Origin: Gammaproteobacteria bacterium
GTDB lineage: Bacteria; Pseudomonadota; Gammaproteobacteria; SZUA-152
Assembly (NCBI GenBank): GCA_029882975.1
Contig: JAOUJW010000012.1
Coordinates: 1-64,000 of the forward strand
Length of the DNA: 64,000 bases
Reading direction: 5' to 3'
The position numbers and the translations under genes were made by a program. Shown one piece after another: positions 29,571 to 39,147 of the stretch. Within the stretch, counting starts at the first letter, position 1. Every line of letters starts with the position of its first letter. Below the pieces are notes generated by a model. The model did not search any database, was not told the DNA's origin, and saw only the letters and a program-made list of their open reading frames with translations.

Positions 29571-30776
29571 GTGCTGATTTATTGTTTCGCGGAAAGATAT
29601 CCGGATCCCTACAAACCGTACCTGGACACCCAACTGGCTTATTTGCTGCGCGAGAGTCATCGTGTTCAGGTATTTGCCGAAGGAAGGTACGAAAGGGACA
29701 GAGTAGGCTTAAGCACGGAGCTGCTAAATTTAGAGGAAAAAACTCAATATTATCCGTCAACGTTAAAAACTCTTCCTCGCTTTTTTGGTAATGCTTGTAT
29801 CGCAACAATTAAATCACCCTTGGCAAGTTTAAAGAATCTATACAGAACAATCGATGGCAGTGCGTCATTTAAAAAAAATCTAATGAGTGCAGCAAGAGCT
29901 TTGGTGCTGCCGACAGCTGAGCCGGATGTATGTTTGATTCACAATCTTGCCACGATGGAAAAGCTGACATTTCTCAAACAATTATACCCCGGATCGAAGG
30001 TGGTTATGTATTACCATGGAGGCGAGTTACCTAGACAACAGTTTATCCGCGATGAGAAAAATATATTCGATTCCACAGATAAAGTGTTTACCTGTACCCG
30101 GTACAGTCTGGACCATGCCGTTAAACGAGGTTGTCCGTCGGAGAAAATATTTATTAGTCCTGTGGGTTTCGAATTGAATAATTACCCTGTGGATGAGAAT
30201 AAGTTTTACAGAAAAGATGAAGTATTAAGAATGGTGTCTATAGGCAGATTTAGCCAGGAGAAAGGGTTTATATTTGCTCTACAAGCGATACATAGTCTTG
30301 TTAAAGAAGGTCACACAAATATTCATTACACTCTTATAGGCGATGGGTATTTGAAACGTGAGTTGATTGATTACGTCCATACTAATGGCTTGGAGGGTTA
30401 TGTAGAATTTGCCGGTGAGATGCCATATGCTAAAGTGATAGAGACTCTCTCTAAAATGGACTTATTAGTTTTACCCAGTATAACTACGGAACGTTGCGCA
30501 GAAAATCAGGCATGCGTGGTGCAGGAAGCGCTATTAATGCGTTTGCTGGTTATTTCGACTAAAGTAGGTGGCGTGCAGGAATCCATTTGTGATGAGTTAA
30601 CGTTGTTTTCAGTAGAAGAGCAAGACAGCGCCGGCATCGCATCTATGATAAAGCTTGTTCTTGGTTTTTCTCAATCCAAATTCCGAACTTATGCAGACAG
30701 GGGCCGTGAGTTTGCGATTAATAAATATTCTATCAGTAAAGTAACTCAGCAACTGCTGCAACAATCCATAGGCTAG
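29571..30776 (+). CDS. Glycosyltransferase family 4
   Basis: A 401-residue GT-B glycosyltransferase starting from GTG (GGAGATTAG just upstream). The C-terminal donor domain has VSIGRFSQEKGFIFALQAI and the E-x7-E type region ERCAENQACVVQEALLM. The N-terminal domain begins MLIYCFAERYPDPYKPYL. It probably adds one sugar to the repeat unit at the cytoplasmic membrane. It is the last gene of this plus-strand run before a promoter-bearing gap. Confidence 0.87.
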   Translation: MLIYCFAERYPDPYKPYLDTQLAYLLRESHRVQVFAEGRYERDRVGLSTELLNLEEKTQYYPSTLKTLPRFFGNACIATIKSPLASLKNLYRTIDGSASFKKNLMSAARALVLPTAEPDVCLIHNLATMEKLTFLKQLYPGSKVVMYYHGGELPRQQFIRDEKNIFDSTDKVFTCTRYSLDHAVKRGCPSEKIFISPVGFELNNYPVDENKFYRKDEVLRMVSIGRFSQEKGFIFALQAIHSLVKEGHTNIHYTLIGDGYLKRELIDYVHTNGLEGYVEFAGEMPYAKVIETLSKMDLLVLPSITTERCAENQACVVQEALLMRLLVISTKVGGVQESICDELTLFSVEEQDSAGIASMIKLVLGFSQSKFRTYADRGREFAINKYSISKVTQQLLQQSIG

Positions 30777-30797
30777 GTTTGTGGGATAGCCAGAAAG

Positions 30798-30891
30798 TGT
30801 CGGAATAATTTACAATCATGGAGAGATGAACTAAAAATACGTTATAACTATATGAATAATATGTAAAAATCAAATAGGTATGAATATTGCA
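30798..30891 (+). promoter_or_regulatory. Sigma-54-like promoter with putative PrsR box
   Basis: AGGTATGAATATTGCA (30876-30891) keeps GG and TTGCA at sigma-54 spacing but has T for C at two -24 positions. The box TGTCGG-N5-TTTACA lies at 30798-30814, nearly identical to the box before the first PEP-CTERM gene but 9 bp further from its -24. Predicted start near 30903, 65 bp before the ATG at 30968. Confidence 0.65.
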
Positions 30892-30967
30892 GGTTTACAT
30901 ATCGAATATTGAAATTGCAACTAGATAGAGCAATTATTGACCCCATCCAACTCAGTAAGAAGTTCAT

Positions 30968-33900
30968 ATGATTCAATCAAAAAAACAACGATCAGAAAGC
31001 CCCGGAAGAATTTTAATAATATTGATTCTTGCATTATTTTTACACGTACCCTTCGCAGCAGCAGATTGGTCCATCGGTATCTATGAAGGCAGTACACCGA
31101 TAAGCGCCGGGCCGGTATCCGGTGTTCCTAATGCAGTTATTACCGCGGCAGATGTGACAGATGTACCGGCCGGTTTTGTTGCCGATCCATTTTTATTCCG
31201 GGACGCGGGTACCTGGTACATGTTTTTCGAGATCCTGAATCTCAATACCAGTGAAGGCGATATTGGTTATGCGACCAGTCCGGATGGATATAACTGGACC
31301 TATCAACAAATTGTTTTAGATGAAAGTTTTCATTTGTCTTACCCGCAAGTATTTCAGGTAGGTGGCCAATATTATATGATACCGGAGACTGGAGACACTG
31401 ACTCCATTCGCTTGTATACCACTAGTACATTTCCAACCAACTGGACCTATGTTTCCACATTGATAAATACCAGTATTGGTGATATTGATCCGACTATTTT
31501 CCAATTTAACGGTAGTTGGTGGATATTTTCCAGTCCCGCGACCAACGATCAACTAAGGTTGTATTATGCGGATAATCTTACCGGCCCTTGGACCGAGCAC
31601 CCCAGCAGTCCGTTGATTACTGCGGATGCAAGTAGAGCGCGGCCGGGAGGTAGTGTTATAAATGACGGTGTTCATCTTTATCGAATTGCTCAAGATGATC
31701 TACCTAATTACGGTACCGGTGTTAGAGCATTTGAAATTACAACCCTAACCCGTAGCAGCTATGCCGAAGTGGAAGTGGTTGGTAGTCCGTTATACGGTCC
31801 TTCGGGGTTTGGGTGGAATAGGGACGGCATGCATCACATGGACGTTAAACCTAACGGTACCGGCGGATGGCTTGCTGCGGTGGATGGTAGAGGGGATTTT
31901 TCGCAAAAACTGGACAGTGGGATTTCAAAGGATACGTGGGTATTGTGGGATGTGGATAGCGAGGAATTGGTAGCAGAAAACGGTTCCGCCACTAATGCTT
32001 TTGATAACGATATTAGTACCTATTGGAATTCGGAATGGTTGGATGTGTTTCCTTTGTTGCCCCATTCTATAGAAATTGCATTGGGTGGACAGTATCCTGT
32101 TGATGGATTTGTATATATTCCCCGGCAAGATGGTACTGTGAATGGGCGTATTGGAGGCTATGAATTTTATGTGAGCGTTGACGGCCAGAACTGGGGATTA
32201 CCGGTGGCCTCAGGAATATTCGCGAACGATGCGACTGCGAAAGAAATTCGATTTTCACCGCAAAATGCGCAGTTTGTTCGTCTGGTAGCAACCAGTGACT
32301 GGGCCGGTAGTAACTTGACATCAGTAGCTGAGTTGTATGTGTTGAATAGTGCTGGTGCAGGAACAGGGAATGTGGCGCCAAATGGCACTATTGATACACC
32401 CGCTACCGATATAACGGTATTTACTGGGGAAAGCGTCAATTTTTCCGGTACAGGCGTTGACGTGGATGGCGATTTACCGCTGAGCTACATTTGGAGTTTC
32501 GGCGCAGGTTCCGGTATTGCAGATGCTACCGTAGAAGACCCGGGGTCTGTACAGTTCAACACCCCCGGTAATTACACGGTAACCTTTACTGTCAGGGATT
32601 CAACCGGGTTGGGTGATCCTACACCAGCGACCCGAACAGTAACCGTCCGAAACGCGGGCGCCAGCGATCCCATCCCCCAGGCTGCCTGGAGCTTATTGAA
32701 TGTGGATAGCGAAGAAACTGCGGGAGAGAATGGATCTGCAGTAAATGCGTTTGATGGTGATTTGTCCACCTTTTGGCATACCGACTGGTCAGGTGCCAGC
32801 CCATCGCATCCACACAATATTGATATTTTTCTGGGTGGCCAGTTTTTGATAGATGGCTTTGTATATACCCCAAGGCAGGACGGTGGTGAAAACGGGCGGA
32901 TTGCGGATTATGAACTGTACATCAGCTTGGATGGCGTTAATTGGGGCGCTCCGGTAATCAGCGGCACCTTTGCCAACAATGACCTGCCTAAAGAAATTAA
33001 TTTCGTGACAACTGAAGGTCAGTATGTTCGTTTCATGTCGCTGAGTGAGGTTAACGGTAACCCATGGGCAGTTGCGGCCGAGATCAATGTATTAGGCAAT
33101 GCCAGTGCCGGTTCAGGGAATCTGGCGCCCAATGGTTCCATTATCACGCCGACGACGGATATCACTATCGCAGTCGGAGGGTCCATTGATTTTAGTGCAT
33201 CGGCCTCCGATCCTGATGCCAATAATCCTTTAAGCTATCTTTGGAATTTTGGTGCCGGATCTGGAATTGCCGACTCAACAGCGCTTGTTCCCGGTGCCGT
33301 AGCTTACGGATTAGCCGGTACCTATACAGTAACCTTTACGGCCACTGACGCGCTGGGTTTGAGTGATCCTACACCTGCCATTCGCACGGTGACCGTTATT
33401 GATCCTTCGGCCACTACGCCCATTCCCCAAACCGCATGGAGTTTGTGGTACGTAGACAGTGAGGAGACTGCTGCCGAAAACGGAGCAGCGGTTAATGCCT
33501 TTGATGGTAATCCGGGGACTATATGGCACACAGATTGGTCCGGAACCAGTCCTGCACCGCCACACACATTAGAGATCGCGTTGGGTGCGCCCTATACTGT
33601 AGACGGGTTTGTGTATACGCCACGGCAGGATGGTGTCAATGGTCGCATTGGTGACTATGAGTTTTATGTCAGCACGGATGGTAGCAATTGGGTCCAAGTG
33701 TCAGTAGGTAGCTTTGCCAATGACAGCAGTGATAAGGAAGTTCGATTTGCCGCTTCGGAGGCGCAGTTCGTACGTTTGGTTGCCGTAGGCGAAGTGAATG
33801 GCAATCAGTGGACCACGGTCGCAGAGCTCAATGTTCTTGGTGTGCCGAGTACGGGGGGGGGTAATTTGCCTCCAAATTCAAACATAGACAGCCCGAACCA

Positions 33901-34594
33901 GAATCTGACCATAGTGGCAGGCGATAGCGTGAGTTTTACTGCGACCGGTTCTGATATAGATGGTAATACCCCATTGACTTATTCCTGGAATTTCGGCCCG
34001 GGTTCGGGCCTTGCGGATTCAACACTGGAAGATCCGGGACTGTTACCGTTTAATACCCCAGGGACTTATACCGTGACTTTGACCGTAACGGACTCTTTGG
34101 GCTTGAGTGACCCGACACCGGCGACCCGGACAATTACCGTGCAGGATCCAAATGCCGGTACACCTATTTCGCAGTCCGGTTGGAGTCTGCTGGCAGTGGA
34201 TAGTGAAGAGACTGTTGGTGAGAATGGAGCTGCCAGTAATGCTTTTGACGGGAATCCTGATACTATATGGCATACCCAATGGTTGGGTGGCAGTCCCACT
34301 CCACCGCACAATATAGATATTGCATTGGGGGCTTCTTACTCCGTTGATGGTTTTGTATATGTACCTAGACAGGACGGTGGAGAGAACGGCAACATTAATT
34401 CCTACGAGTTTTATGTAAGTGTTGATGGTGTTAGTTGGACGCTTGCAGCATCTGGTGTATTCGCCAATGATGCCAGTTTCAAAGAGGTTCGTTTTAGTTC
34501 GCAGCCGGCACAATATGTTCGTTTGGTTGCGATTTCAGAAGTCAATGGCAGTGAATGGACTTCGGTTGCCGAAATACAAGTGTTTGGACGGTAG
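30968..34594 (+). CDS. Secreted propeller-like, F5/8C (discoidin) and PKD repeat protein
   Basis: A 1208-residue exported protein (signal to about residue 32, ending PFAAADWS). Residues ~33-318 resemble the N-terminal beta-propeller of GINT1-type glucosyltransferases and GH43-like folds: FVADPFLFRDAGTWYMFFE, IGYATSPDGYNWTY, FHLSYPQVFQ, YYMIPETG. Then F5/8C domains at about 320-460, 568-710, 818-960 and 1067-1208 alternate with PKD domains at about 466-565, 716-815 and 965-1064. F5/8C units carry DSEE(T/L)xxENG and DGFVYxPRQDG. It has no PEP-CTERM tail and no visible glycosyltransferase domain. It likely binds the extracellular polysaccharide; any enzymatic role of the head is unknown. Confidence 0.85.
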   Translation: MIQSKKQRSESPGRILIILILALFLHVPFAAADWSIGIYEGSTPISAGPVSGVPNAVITAADVTDVPAGFVADPFLFRDAGTWYMFFEILNLNTSEGDIGYATSPDGYNWTYQQIVLDESFHLSYPQVFQVGGQYYMIPETGDTDSIRLYTTSTFPTNWTYVSTLINTSIGDIDPTIFQFNGSWWIFSSPATNDQLRLYYADNLTGPWTEHPSSPLITADASRARPGGSVINDGVHLYRIAQDDLPNYGTGVRAFEITTLTRSSYAEVEVVGSPLYGPSGFGWNRDGMHHMDVKPNGTGGWLAAVDGRGDFSQKLDSGISKDTWVLWDVDSEELVAENGSATNAFDNDISTYWNSEWLDVFPLLPHSIEIALGGQYPVDGFVYIPRQDGTVNGRIGGYEFYVSVDGQNWGLPVASGIFANDATAKEIRFSPQNAQFVRLVATSDWAGSNLTSVAELYVLNSAGAGTGNVAPNGTIDTPATDITVFTGESVNFSGTGVDVDGDLPLSYIWSFGAGSGIADATVEDPGSVQFNTPGNYTVTFTVRDSTGLGDPTPATRTVTVRNAGASDPIPQAAWSLLNVDSEETAGENGSAVNAFDGDLSTFWHTDWSGASPSHPHNIDIFLGGQFLIDGFVYTPRQDGGENGRIADYELYISLDGVNWGAPVISGTFANNDLPKEINFVTTEGQYVRFMSLSEVNGNPWAVAAEINVLGNASAGSGNLAPNGSIITPTTDITIAVGGSIDFSASASDPDANNPLSYLWNFGAGSGIADSTALVPGAVAYGLAGTYTVTFTATDALGLSDPTPAIRTVTVIDPSATTPIPQTAWSLWYVDSEETAAENGAAVNAFDGNPGTIWHTDWSGTSPAPPHTLEIALGAPYTVDGFVYTPRQDGVNGRIGDYEFYVSTDGSNWVQVSVGSFANDSSDKEVRFAASEAQFVRLVAVGEVNGNQWTTVAELNVLGVPSTGGGNLPPNSNIDSPNQNLTIVAGDSVSFTATGSDIDGNTPLTYSWNFGPGSGLADSTLEDPGLLPFNTPGTYTVTLTVTDSLGLSDPTPATRTITVQDPNAGTPISQSGWSLLAVDSEETVGENGAASNAFDGNPDTIWHTQWLGGSPTPPHNIDIALGASYSVDGFVYVPRQDGGENGNINSYEFYVSVDGVSWTLAASGVFANDASFKEVRFSSQPAQYVRLVAISEVNGSEWTSVAEIQVFGR
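31927..34594 (+). repeat. Tandem ~750-bp intragenic repeat (F5/8C + PKD units)
   Basis: Within the secreted protein the F5/8C-plus-PKD block recurs with starts near 31927, 32677, 33427 and 34174, a period of 747-750 bp; the last copy has only the F5/8C part. Conserved phrases such as AFDGNPxTIWHT and TYTVTxTxTDxLGLSDPTPA mark each unit. The DNA copies are divergent enough to be old duplications, but recombination between them is possible. Confidence 0.8.
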
Positions 34595-34604
34595 AACACA
34601 AAAT

Positions 34605-34634
34605 CGATCCGGCTGTTCGTTCATAGCCGGGTCG
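34605..34634. terminator. Hairpin between convergent genes
   Basis: CGATCCGGCT and AGCCGGGTCG form a 10-bp stem with one G-U pair and a 10-base loop in the 48-bp gap between the F5/8C gene and the convergent ATP-grasp gene. No long U-tract follows on the plus strand, so a bidirectional terminator is plausible but not certain. Confidence 0.5.
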
Positions 34635-34642
34635 GTTGGCTA

Positions 34643-35821
34643 TTAAAAAAATTTTCTCCGCGTTTCCAATAACCAGGGTTTTATATCCTTCCATGAGAAC
34701 ACTTCGTAGTGGGTCTGCTTGTTCCATAGTTTAAGAAATTCAAGTAAGGTTTTCAGTCGCCCTGGGTGAGATGGTGGTAATTGCAGTTTGTGCGGTGGTT
34801 TCAACAGCAACAAAAGCAAAGCATCAAAATCACCCCAAAACCAACGAGAACGAATGCCAACACGATACTGGGGTACCGGATTTCTGATCTGTTTTAATTG
34901 GTAATCCGTCATGATCAAAGGAAAATTAACGCCGGCATCAATGGCCAGTTGCAGTGAACCCCAATAACGCGCGTTGATTTCCATAAGTTTAGGTTCATTA
35001 TCATCTTCATCCAGTTTGAACTCCACCATGGCTACGCCATTCCATTTCAAGGCTTTGAGTAATTTATCCGTGTATAACTTTGCCTTCGGATTAACTTCGG
35101 TACTCTCCCTCAAAACACTAACGCCCCCTGACGGAGGTTTTTCCCTCAAACGACGATGACTGAAAATTGCCATTAATTGCCCATCCGCATAACAGGCAAA
35201 AACCCCAATCCCTGGGCCGTTAATTCTTTGCTGCAAAAGAACAGGATATTCCTCTTCCGGTTTATCTTCTAATGATTTACGGAGTTCCTCAGAGTCATAG
35301 GCATAACTGACTCGTGTTAAAAGCCAGCCTGACTTGGTTTTTACTCGCGATCTGGAGGGTTTGATGACCACCGGGTACGGAAATGCCGGATCCAGTGTTT
35401 CCAGATCTAATATGCTGTTCAGGGTGTGCGTTCTCGGAATGGGAACATCCAACTTGGCGGCTAGGTCAAATACATGAGCCTTGTTCGACGCATTGGCGAT
35501 ATTAAAATAGTCGGAAAATGCCAATTTACATTTTCCTTGAAACATTTCAGAGTTCTCGGTAATTAACAAAGTGGTAATCTCGGAAACCGGTATAACTAAA
35601 TCAATTTTTTGTATTTCGACTTGCTGGAGTACATCCTCAACAAACTTATCGCTATGTCTCACCGGGTCTGCGTAAGTAAATTTACCATGGCAATATTTGG
35701 ATGCTGAACTAATAGAGTCTTCGGTTTTTTCGCCACAAAATACGGTATAACCTGCTCTTCCTAATGAACGGGTGATGGCCAGGGCTGCACGGTTATTTCC
35801 GTCAGTTAACAGAATGTTCAT
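34643..35821 (-). CDS. ATP-grasp family protein
   Basis: A 392-residue ATP-grasp ligase. The N-terminal pre-ATP-grasp domain begins MNILLTDGNNRAALAITRSLG, ATP-binding residues lie around YPVVIKPSRSRVKTKSGW, and the metal site is in PKLMEINARYWGSLQLA. Such proteins join a carboxylate to an amine or thiol. In polysaccharide loci they may attach an amino acid to a sugar. It is adjacent (1 bp) to a deacetylase gene and in the same minus-strand operon as the aminotransferase and FemAB-like gene, compatible with amino-sugar acylation. Substrate unknown. Confidence 0.82.
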   Translation of the reverse strand: MNILLTDGNNRAALAITRSLGRAGYTVFCGEKTEDSISSASKYCHGKFTYADPVRHSDKFVEDVLQQVEIQKIDLVIPVSEITTLLITENSEMFQGKCKLAFSDYFNIANASNKAHVFDLAAKLDVPIPRTHTLNSILDLETLDPAFPYPVVIKPSRSRVKTKSGWLLTRVSYAYDSEELRKSLEDKPEEEYPVLLQQRINGPGIGVFACYADGQLMAIFSHRRLREKPPSGGVSVLRESTEVNPKAKLYTDKLLKALKWNGVAMVEFKLDEDDNEPKLMEINARYWGSLQLAIDAGVNFPLIMTDYQLKQIRNPVPQYRVGIRSRWFWGDFDALLLLLLKPPHKLQLPPSHPGRLKTLLEFLKLWNKQTHYEVFSWKDIKPWLLETRRKFF

Positions 35822-35822
35822 G

Positions 35823-36845
35823 TTATAGCAGCCCTAACACGCGGCAGAAAAAAATGGGAATGCTTGCCGATACGGCATTGTTTACATTGACTCGTTTTAA
35901 CATGAATGGGTTGTCGTTTGCGCTGACATGACCGCGTTGGGTGGTGAATGCTACTTTGTAGTTACATTCCTCACACAGAGAAAGCGTGTCTTGATTGTAG
36001 TCCCCATTTGGAAATGCAATGGAATCGATGCTTAAGCCGGTTTCGGTTTCTATAATGGTTTTAGAATGGCTAAGTTCATTTCTCTGCCGGTCACGGCTGA
36101 GTTTGGGTAACATCGTGTGAGACTGGGCATGTGACCCATAGTAGATAATATTTGAGTCCATGGCACGAACCTGATCCCAATTCAGGTAACTATCCATGTT
36201 TTCCAGAGGAAACTTTATATTCTGATCGTGCATGTATTGCTCAAGATCACAAAGCAAGGTTTCGATAGTTTCGGGCGACTGATTTTTTTGTTGGCTGACA
36301 AATTTTAAGATCTCATGGTCAGGGTCATTTGATTTCATTTCAAAACCCATACGCCCAAGTAGCTGTGCATGTTGGGCTAAATCTTTACAGAGTATATGCA
36401 TGGTGTTACATAGACGTTCCTGCCAGAAAAGTTTTCCGGTGCCCATGTAGTCTGTCGGTAAAAAAATAATTGCAGGAATATTTCGTTTCTTAAGCTGTGT
36501 GTATGCGTGATCGTGATTATCTATCCAGCCATCATCGAAGCTAATCAGGCAGCTGGGTTTTTCAAACGGGATTTTCCGGTGTAGTGATTTAACAAACTCC
36601 GGCGCCGACAAAACTTGAAAATGTCTTTTGAGAAAATCCAGTTGCTTCTCAAAAGACTTTTCGTCAACAATTATGCCTTTATGTGAATAGGTTTTGAGAC
36701 CCGGAGTCTCGGGAATGACACGGTGATACATTAAAACCACGGCTTTACCTCGCATGACCCATTTTTTAAACAAAAACAGCAGGCCTGAATAGTAAAGCAA
36801 AGCACATATAAGTCTTTTTATCAGTTGTTTAAAGGTGTGCAACAT
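35823..36845 (-). CDS. Polysaccharide deacetylase (NodB-fold)
   Basis: A 340-residue protein; ATG 36845 is chosen over an upstream ATG at 36881 because it avoids overlap with the aminotransferase gene. An N-terminal hydrophobic segment (LICALLYYSGLLFLF) likely anchors it. The deacetylase core shows VVLMYHRVIPE, CLISFDDGWIDN (metal and catalytic Asp residues) and YYGSHAQSHTMLPKL (metal histidines). It is the second deacetylase in the window and, unlike the DUF3473 enzyme at 18970, is membrane-linked, so it may act on the polymer in the periplasm. Confidence 0.85.
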   Translation of the reverse strand: MLHTFKQLIKRLICALLYYSGLLFLFKKWVMRGKAVVLMYHRVIPETPGLKTYSHKGIIVDEKSFEKQLDFLKRHFQVLSAPEFVKSLHRKIPFEKPSCLISFDDGWIDNHDHAYTQLKKRNIPAIIFLPTDYMGTGKLFWQERLCNTMHILCKDLAQHAQLLGRMGFEMKSNDPDHEILKFVSQQKNQSPETIETLLCDLEQYMHDQNIKFPLENMDSYLNWDQVRAMDSNIIYYGSHAQSHTMLPKLSRDRQRNELSHSKTIIETETGLSIDSIAFPNGDYNQDTLSLCEECNYKVAFTTQRGHVSANDNPFMLKRVNVNNAVSASIPIFFCRVLGLL

Positions 36846-36858
36846 TTGTGTGTCCCAC

Positions 36859-38052
36859 TCAAGAACTAATGAGTATATCAATGGTTTTATCTAAGGATTG
36901 TTGGTTCATGTATGCCTGGGTCGGTAGTGTGACAATCTCTTTTGCAACCTGGCATCCTCCAGGACAATTTAGGTCTCTGCGATCCAAAGAGTTACGCAAC
37001 TGCGGAACATTTATTATTGCCTCAGGGTATGAAGTGGTGGCGCCGATGCCGGCCGCATTCAGTTTATCTACGATTTGATTTCTATTATCGGATATTAACA
37101 GCGGCAGTCTAAGATAGACCGGTTTAGACTGCTTGACAGGATGTATCGGCGTTATGGATGTATAAGGTTCTAAGGTTTGAATCATGTATTCTGCATTGTG
37201 AATTCGTCTGGAGTTGATTTTATCCAGGTCCTCAAAAAGCGTAAATGCCATATTTGCCATGACCTCGGAGTAAGCATGAACCGGGTAGTCTGTGGTGTAT
37301 GGGGTGGTTCCCAGACTTAACAGTTTGGCGGCAATCCAATAGTACCGAGGCGGAAGAAGCAGCGAGTAAGCGCAGAGTTTTACGGTGTCTGCCATTAGAC
37401 TTAGTGAAGATTGCAGCGGCAGGCTATTTACGGTTTCATCAAACACTTGACTAAATTCCGCATGATTGCTTACCACTATACCGCCTTGGATAGACGTGAT
37501 GTTTTTCCCTTTGTCCAAGCTGTAAATACCGACATCGCCATAGGTTCCGGCGTATTGATCTGCAATCATTGCCCCCATGCTTTGTGCGGCATCATCAATA
37601 AAAAACACATTATGCTGCTTAGCGATGTTGGTTATCGCCGGTAAATCGTTGGGGAACCCGTAAAGGTTGGAACTGACTATTGCCAGAACTTTGCTGAAAT
37701 CAAAACGATTGAGTGCGTCGAGATCATAGCTTAAGGTGCCGGGGTCAATATCGCACACGCGAATCTTTAACCCGGCTTTTTCCACTGACCCAGGGACTGA
37801 GTAACAGGTATAGGAGGGGATAATCACTTCGTCTGCTCCCGGATGGGGCGCCAGTGTTCTTAGGTCTCTAAGGGCCAAATAAAGCGCCGTTCTTCCTGAC
37901 GAAATAAATTGACAGTTGAAAGTATGAAACTTTTCCTCGATCGCGTGTCGGAATGTTTCAATAGACTTTTTACCCGATAGTGATTGTGCTAACCATTTCA
38001 TCAATACACGGGTCGGAATTGGAGTGCCGGCAGGAGCGAAATACTTTGGCAT
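36859..38052 (-). CDS. DegT/DnrJ/EryC1/StrS-family aminotransferase
   Basis: A 397-residue PLP-dependent sugar aminotransferase family protein. ATG 38052 is chosen: GAGAG precedes it and it follows the FemAB stop codon; a TTG at 38067 is in frame. The PLP site includes FIDDAAQSMGA, and the Schiff-base lysine is probably in YSLDKGKNITSIQGG, a variant of the SxHKxKxxxxGEGG motif. Members normally install the amino group of 3- or 4-amino-deoxy sugars on nucleotide sugars. The unusual motif makes the precise substrate unclear. Confidence 0.85.
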   Translation of the reverse strand: MPKYFAPAGTPIPTRVLMKWLAQSLSGKKSIETFRHAIEEKFHTFNCQFISSGRTALYLALRDLRTLAPHPGADEVIIPSYTCYSVPGSVEKAGLKIRVCDIDPGTLSYDLDALNRFDFSKVLAIVSSNLYGFPNDLPAITNIAKQHNVFFIDDAAQSMGAMIADQYAGTYGDVGIYSLDKGKNITSIQGGIVVSNHAEFSQVFDETVNSLPLQSSLSLMADTVKLCAYSLLLPPRYYWIAAKLLSLGTTPYTTDYPVHAYSEVMANMAFTLFEDLDKINSRRIHNAEYMIQTLEPYTSITPIHPVKQSKPVYLRLPLLISDNRNQIVDKLNAAGIGATTSYPEAIINVPQLRNSLDRRDLNCPGGCQVAKEIVTLPTQAYMNQQSLDKTIDILISS

Positions 38053-38063
38053 CGAGGTTGCTC

Positions 38064-39125
38064 TCAAGGAATTCTATTGGCCAACAAGGGGCCAACCAGG
38101 GTGGTCACTTGCAGTGGAAGTTTTCGCCAAAGCTTTATGGCAAGATCATATTTGGGATTGTTTACATTTAACTGAGGTATCTCGTTGTTTTTATTTAAAG
38201 CGTATTGCCAATAAAGCTGTAAAGCATTTGCATTCCACTTCTTTTTAAATTGCTCACTATTGGATTCTGCGCTGGATCTACCCAAATGATAAGAACTGAA
38301 TCCTTTTTCACTGGCATCTTTGATCATATCCCAGTATAAGGCGTAATTTGGTTGTGCTTTACGGTATTCAGGCAATGCGCCTGCCCACATCCCTTCCACG
38401 GTATTTTTGTAATAACCATTGAAAGCGGCAGCAACCGGGTTGTTTCCCATGTAACAGACAAATATTCGGGTGCTTTCACCGAACCGATTTAAAATGGATT
38501 CGAAATATTGTTTTCGATATATAGGGGTACCGTGATTCTTCCATGAACCGGACAATACCGTGAAAAAATCGTCCAACAATTCCAGGTGCCCCGATCTCAC
38601 AGATAGATTATTTTTGTAAGCTCTTCGTATATTGGTACGGTGTTTGGAGCTAAAACCGTTCCACACCGTTTCTGGGTCGTTACTCAATTGTAGTGACATA
38701 CTTATCTTGTGTAAGGATGTATGTAGTTGGATTTGTGGTGATGCGAGTTGTTGTAGCGACCGAATTTCCAGGTAATCCGCTCCTAAAGAGCGGCTAAGTA
38801 CTAAAGACTCCTCAAGCAATTTTTCCTGGATTGCTGTGTCATTGCTGCAGGGGCCTCCAAAATTCACAAATGGCATTGAGCAAAGTATATTGCCAAACAA
38901 CACACTATTGACATGGATCAAAGGAAATGCCCCGACGATAGTGTTGGAGGAGTCGAAAGCCGCTAAAAAATAACTTCTATTTCCCAAGCAGGACTCGTTA
39001 AGATCCATCCACTCGCACCGATGGTAGAATGATGCATTAATATTGGATTCCAAAAACTTATTCCACTGTTGGCAATAGGATGAATCAACAGGTTTAATTG
39101 TTATATTCGGGGTGTCTTGTTTCAA
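38064..39125 (-). CDS. FemAB-like GNAT-fold protein, PEP-CTERM associated (TIGR03019-like)
   Basis: A 353-residue peptidyltransferase/acyltransferase-fold protein. The N-terminal ASFYHRCEWMDLNESCLGN and SMPFVNFGGPCSN are typical of the FemAB-related family associated with exosortase A loci, and the second GNAT-like half has NPVAAAFNGYYKNTVEGMWAG. Relatives transfer aminoacyl groups from aminoacyl-tRNA; the substrate in exosortase systems is unknown. Usually this gene lies in the export operon beside the deacetylase; here it is on the opposite strand about 18 kb away. Confidence 0.88.
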   Translation of the reverse strand: MKQDTPNITIKPVDSSYCQQWNKFLESNINASFYHRCEWMDLNESCLGNRSYFLAAFDSSNTIVGAFPLIHVNSVLFGNILCSMPFVNFGGPCSNDTAIQEKLLEESLVLSRSLGADYLEIRSLQQLASPQIQLHTSLHKISMSLQLSNDPETVWNGFSSKHRTNIRRAYKNNLSVRSGHLELLDDFFTVLSGSWKNHGTPIYRKQYFESILNRFGESTRIFVCYMGNNPVAAAFNGYYKNTVEGMWAGALPEYRKAQPNYALYWDMIKDASEKGFSSYHLGRSSAESNSEQFKKKWNANALQLYWQYALNKNNEIPQLNVNNPKYDLAIKLWRKLPLQVTTLVGPLLANRIP

Positions 39126-39147
39126 TGCAGTTAAATCCGAGTGAAAA

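Noticed and set aside
31316-34599. Many minus-strand frames of 60-156 residues across the F5/8C repeat gene
   Set aside because: They recur with the 750-bp repeat period and mirror the coding strand, so they are shadows of the repeated domains.
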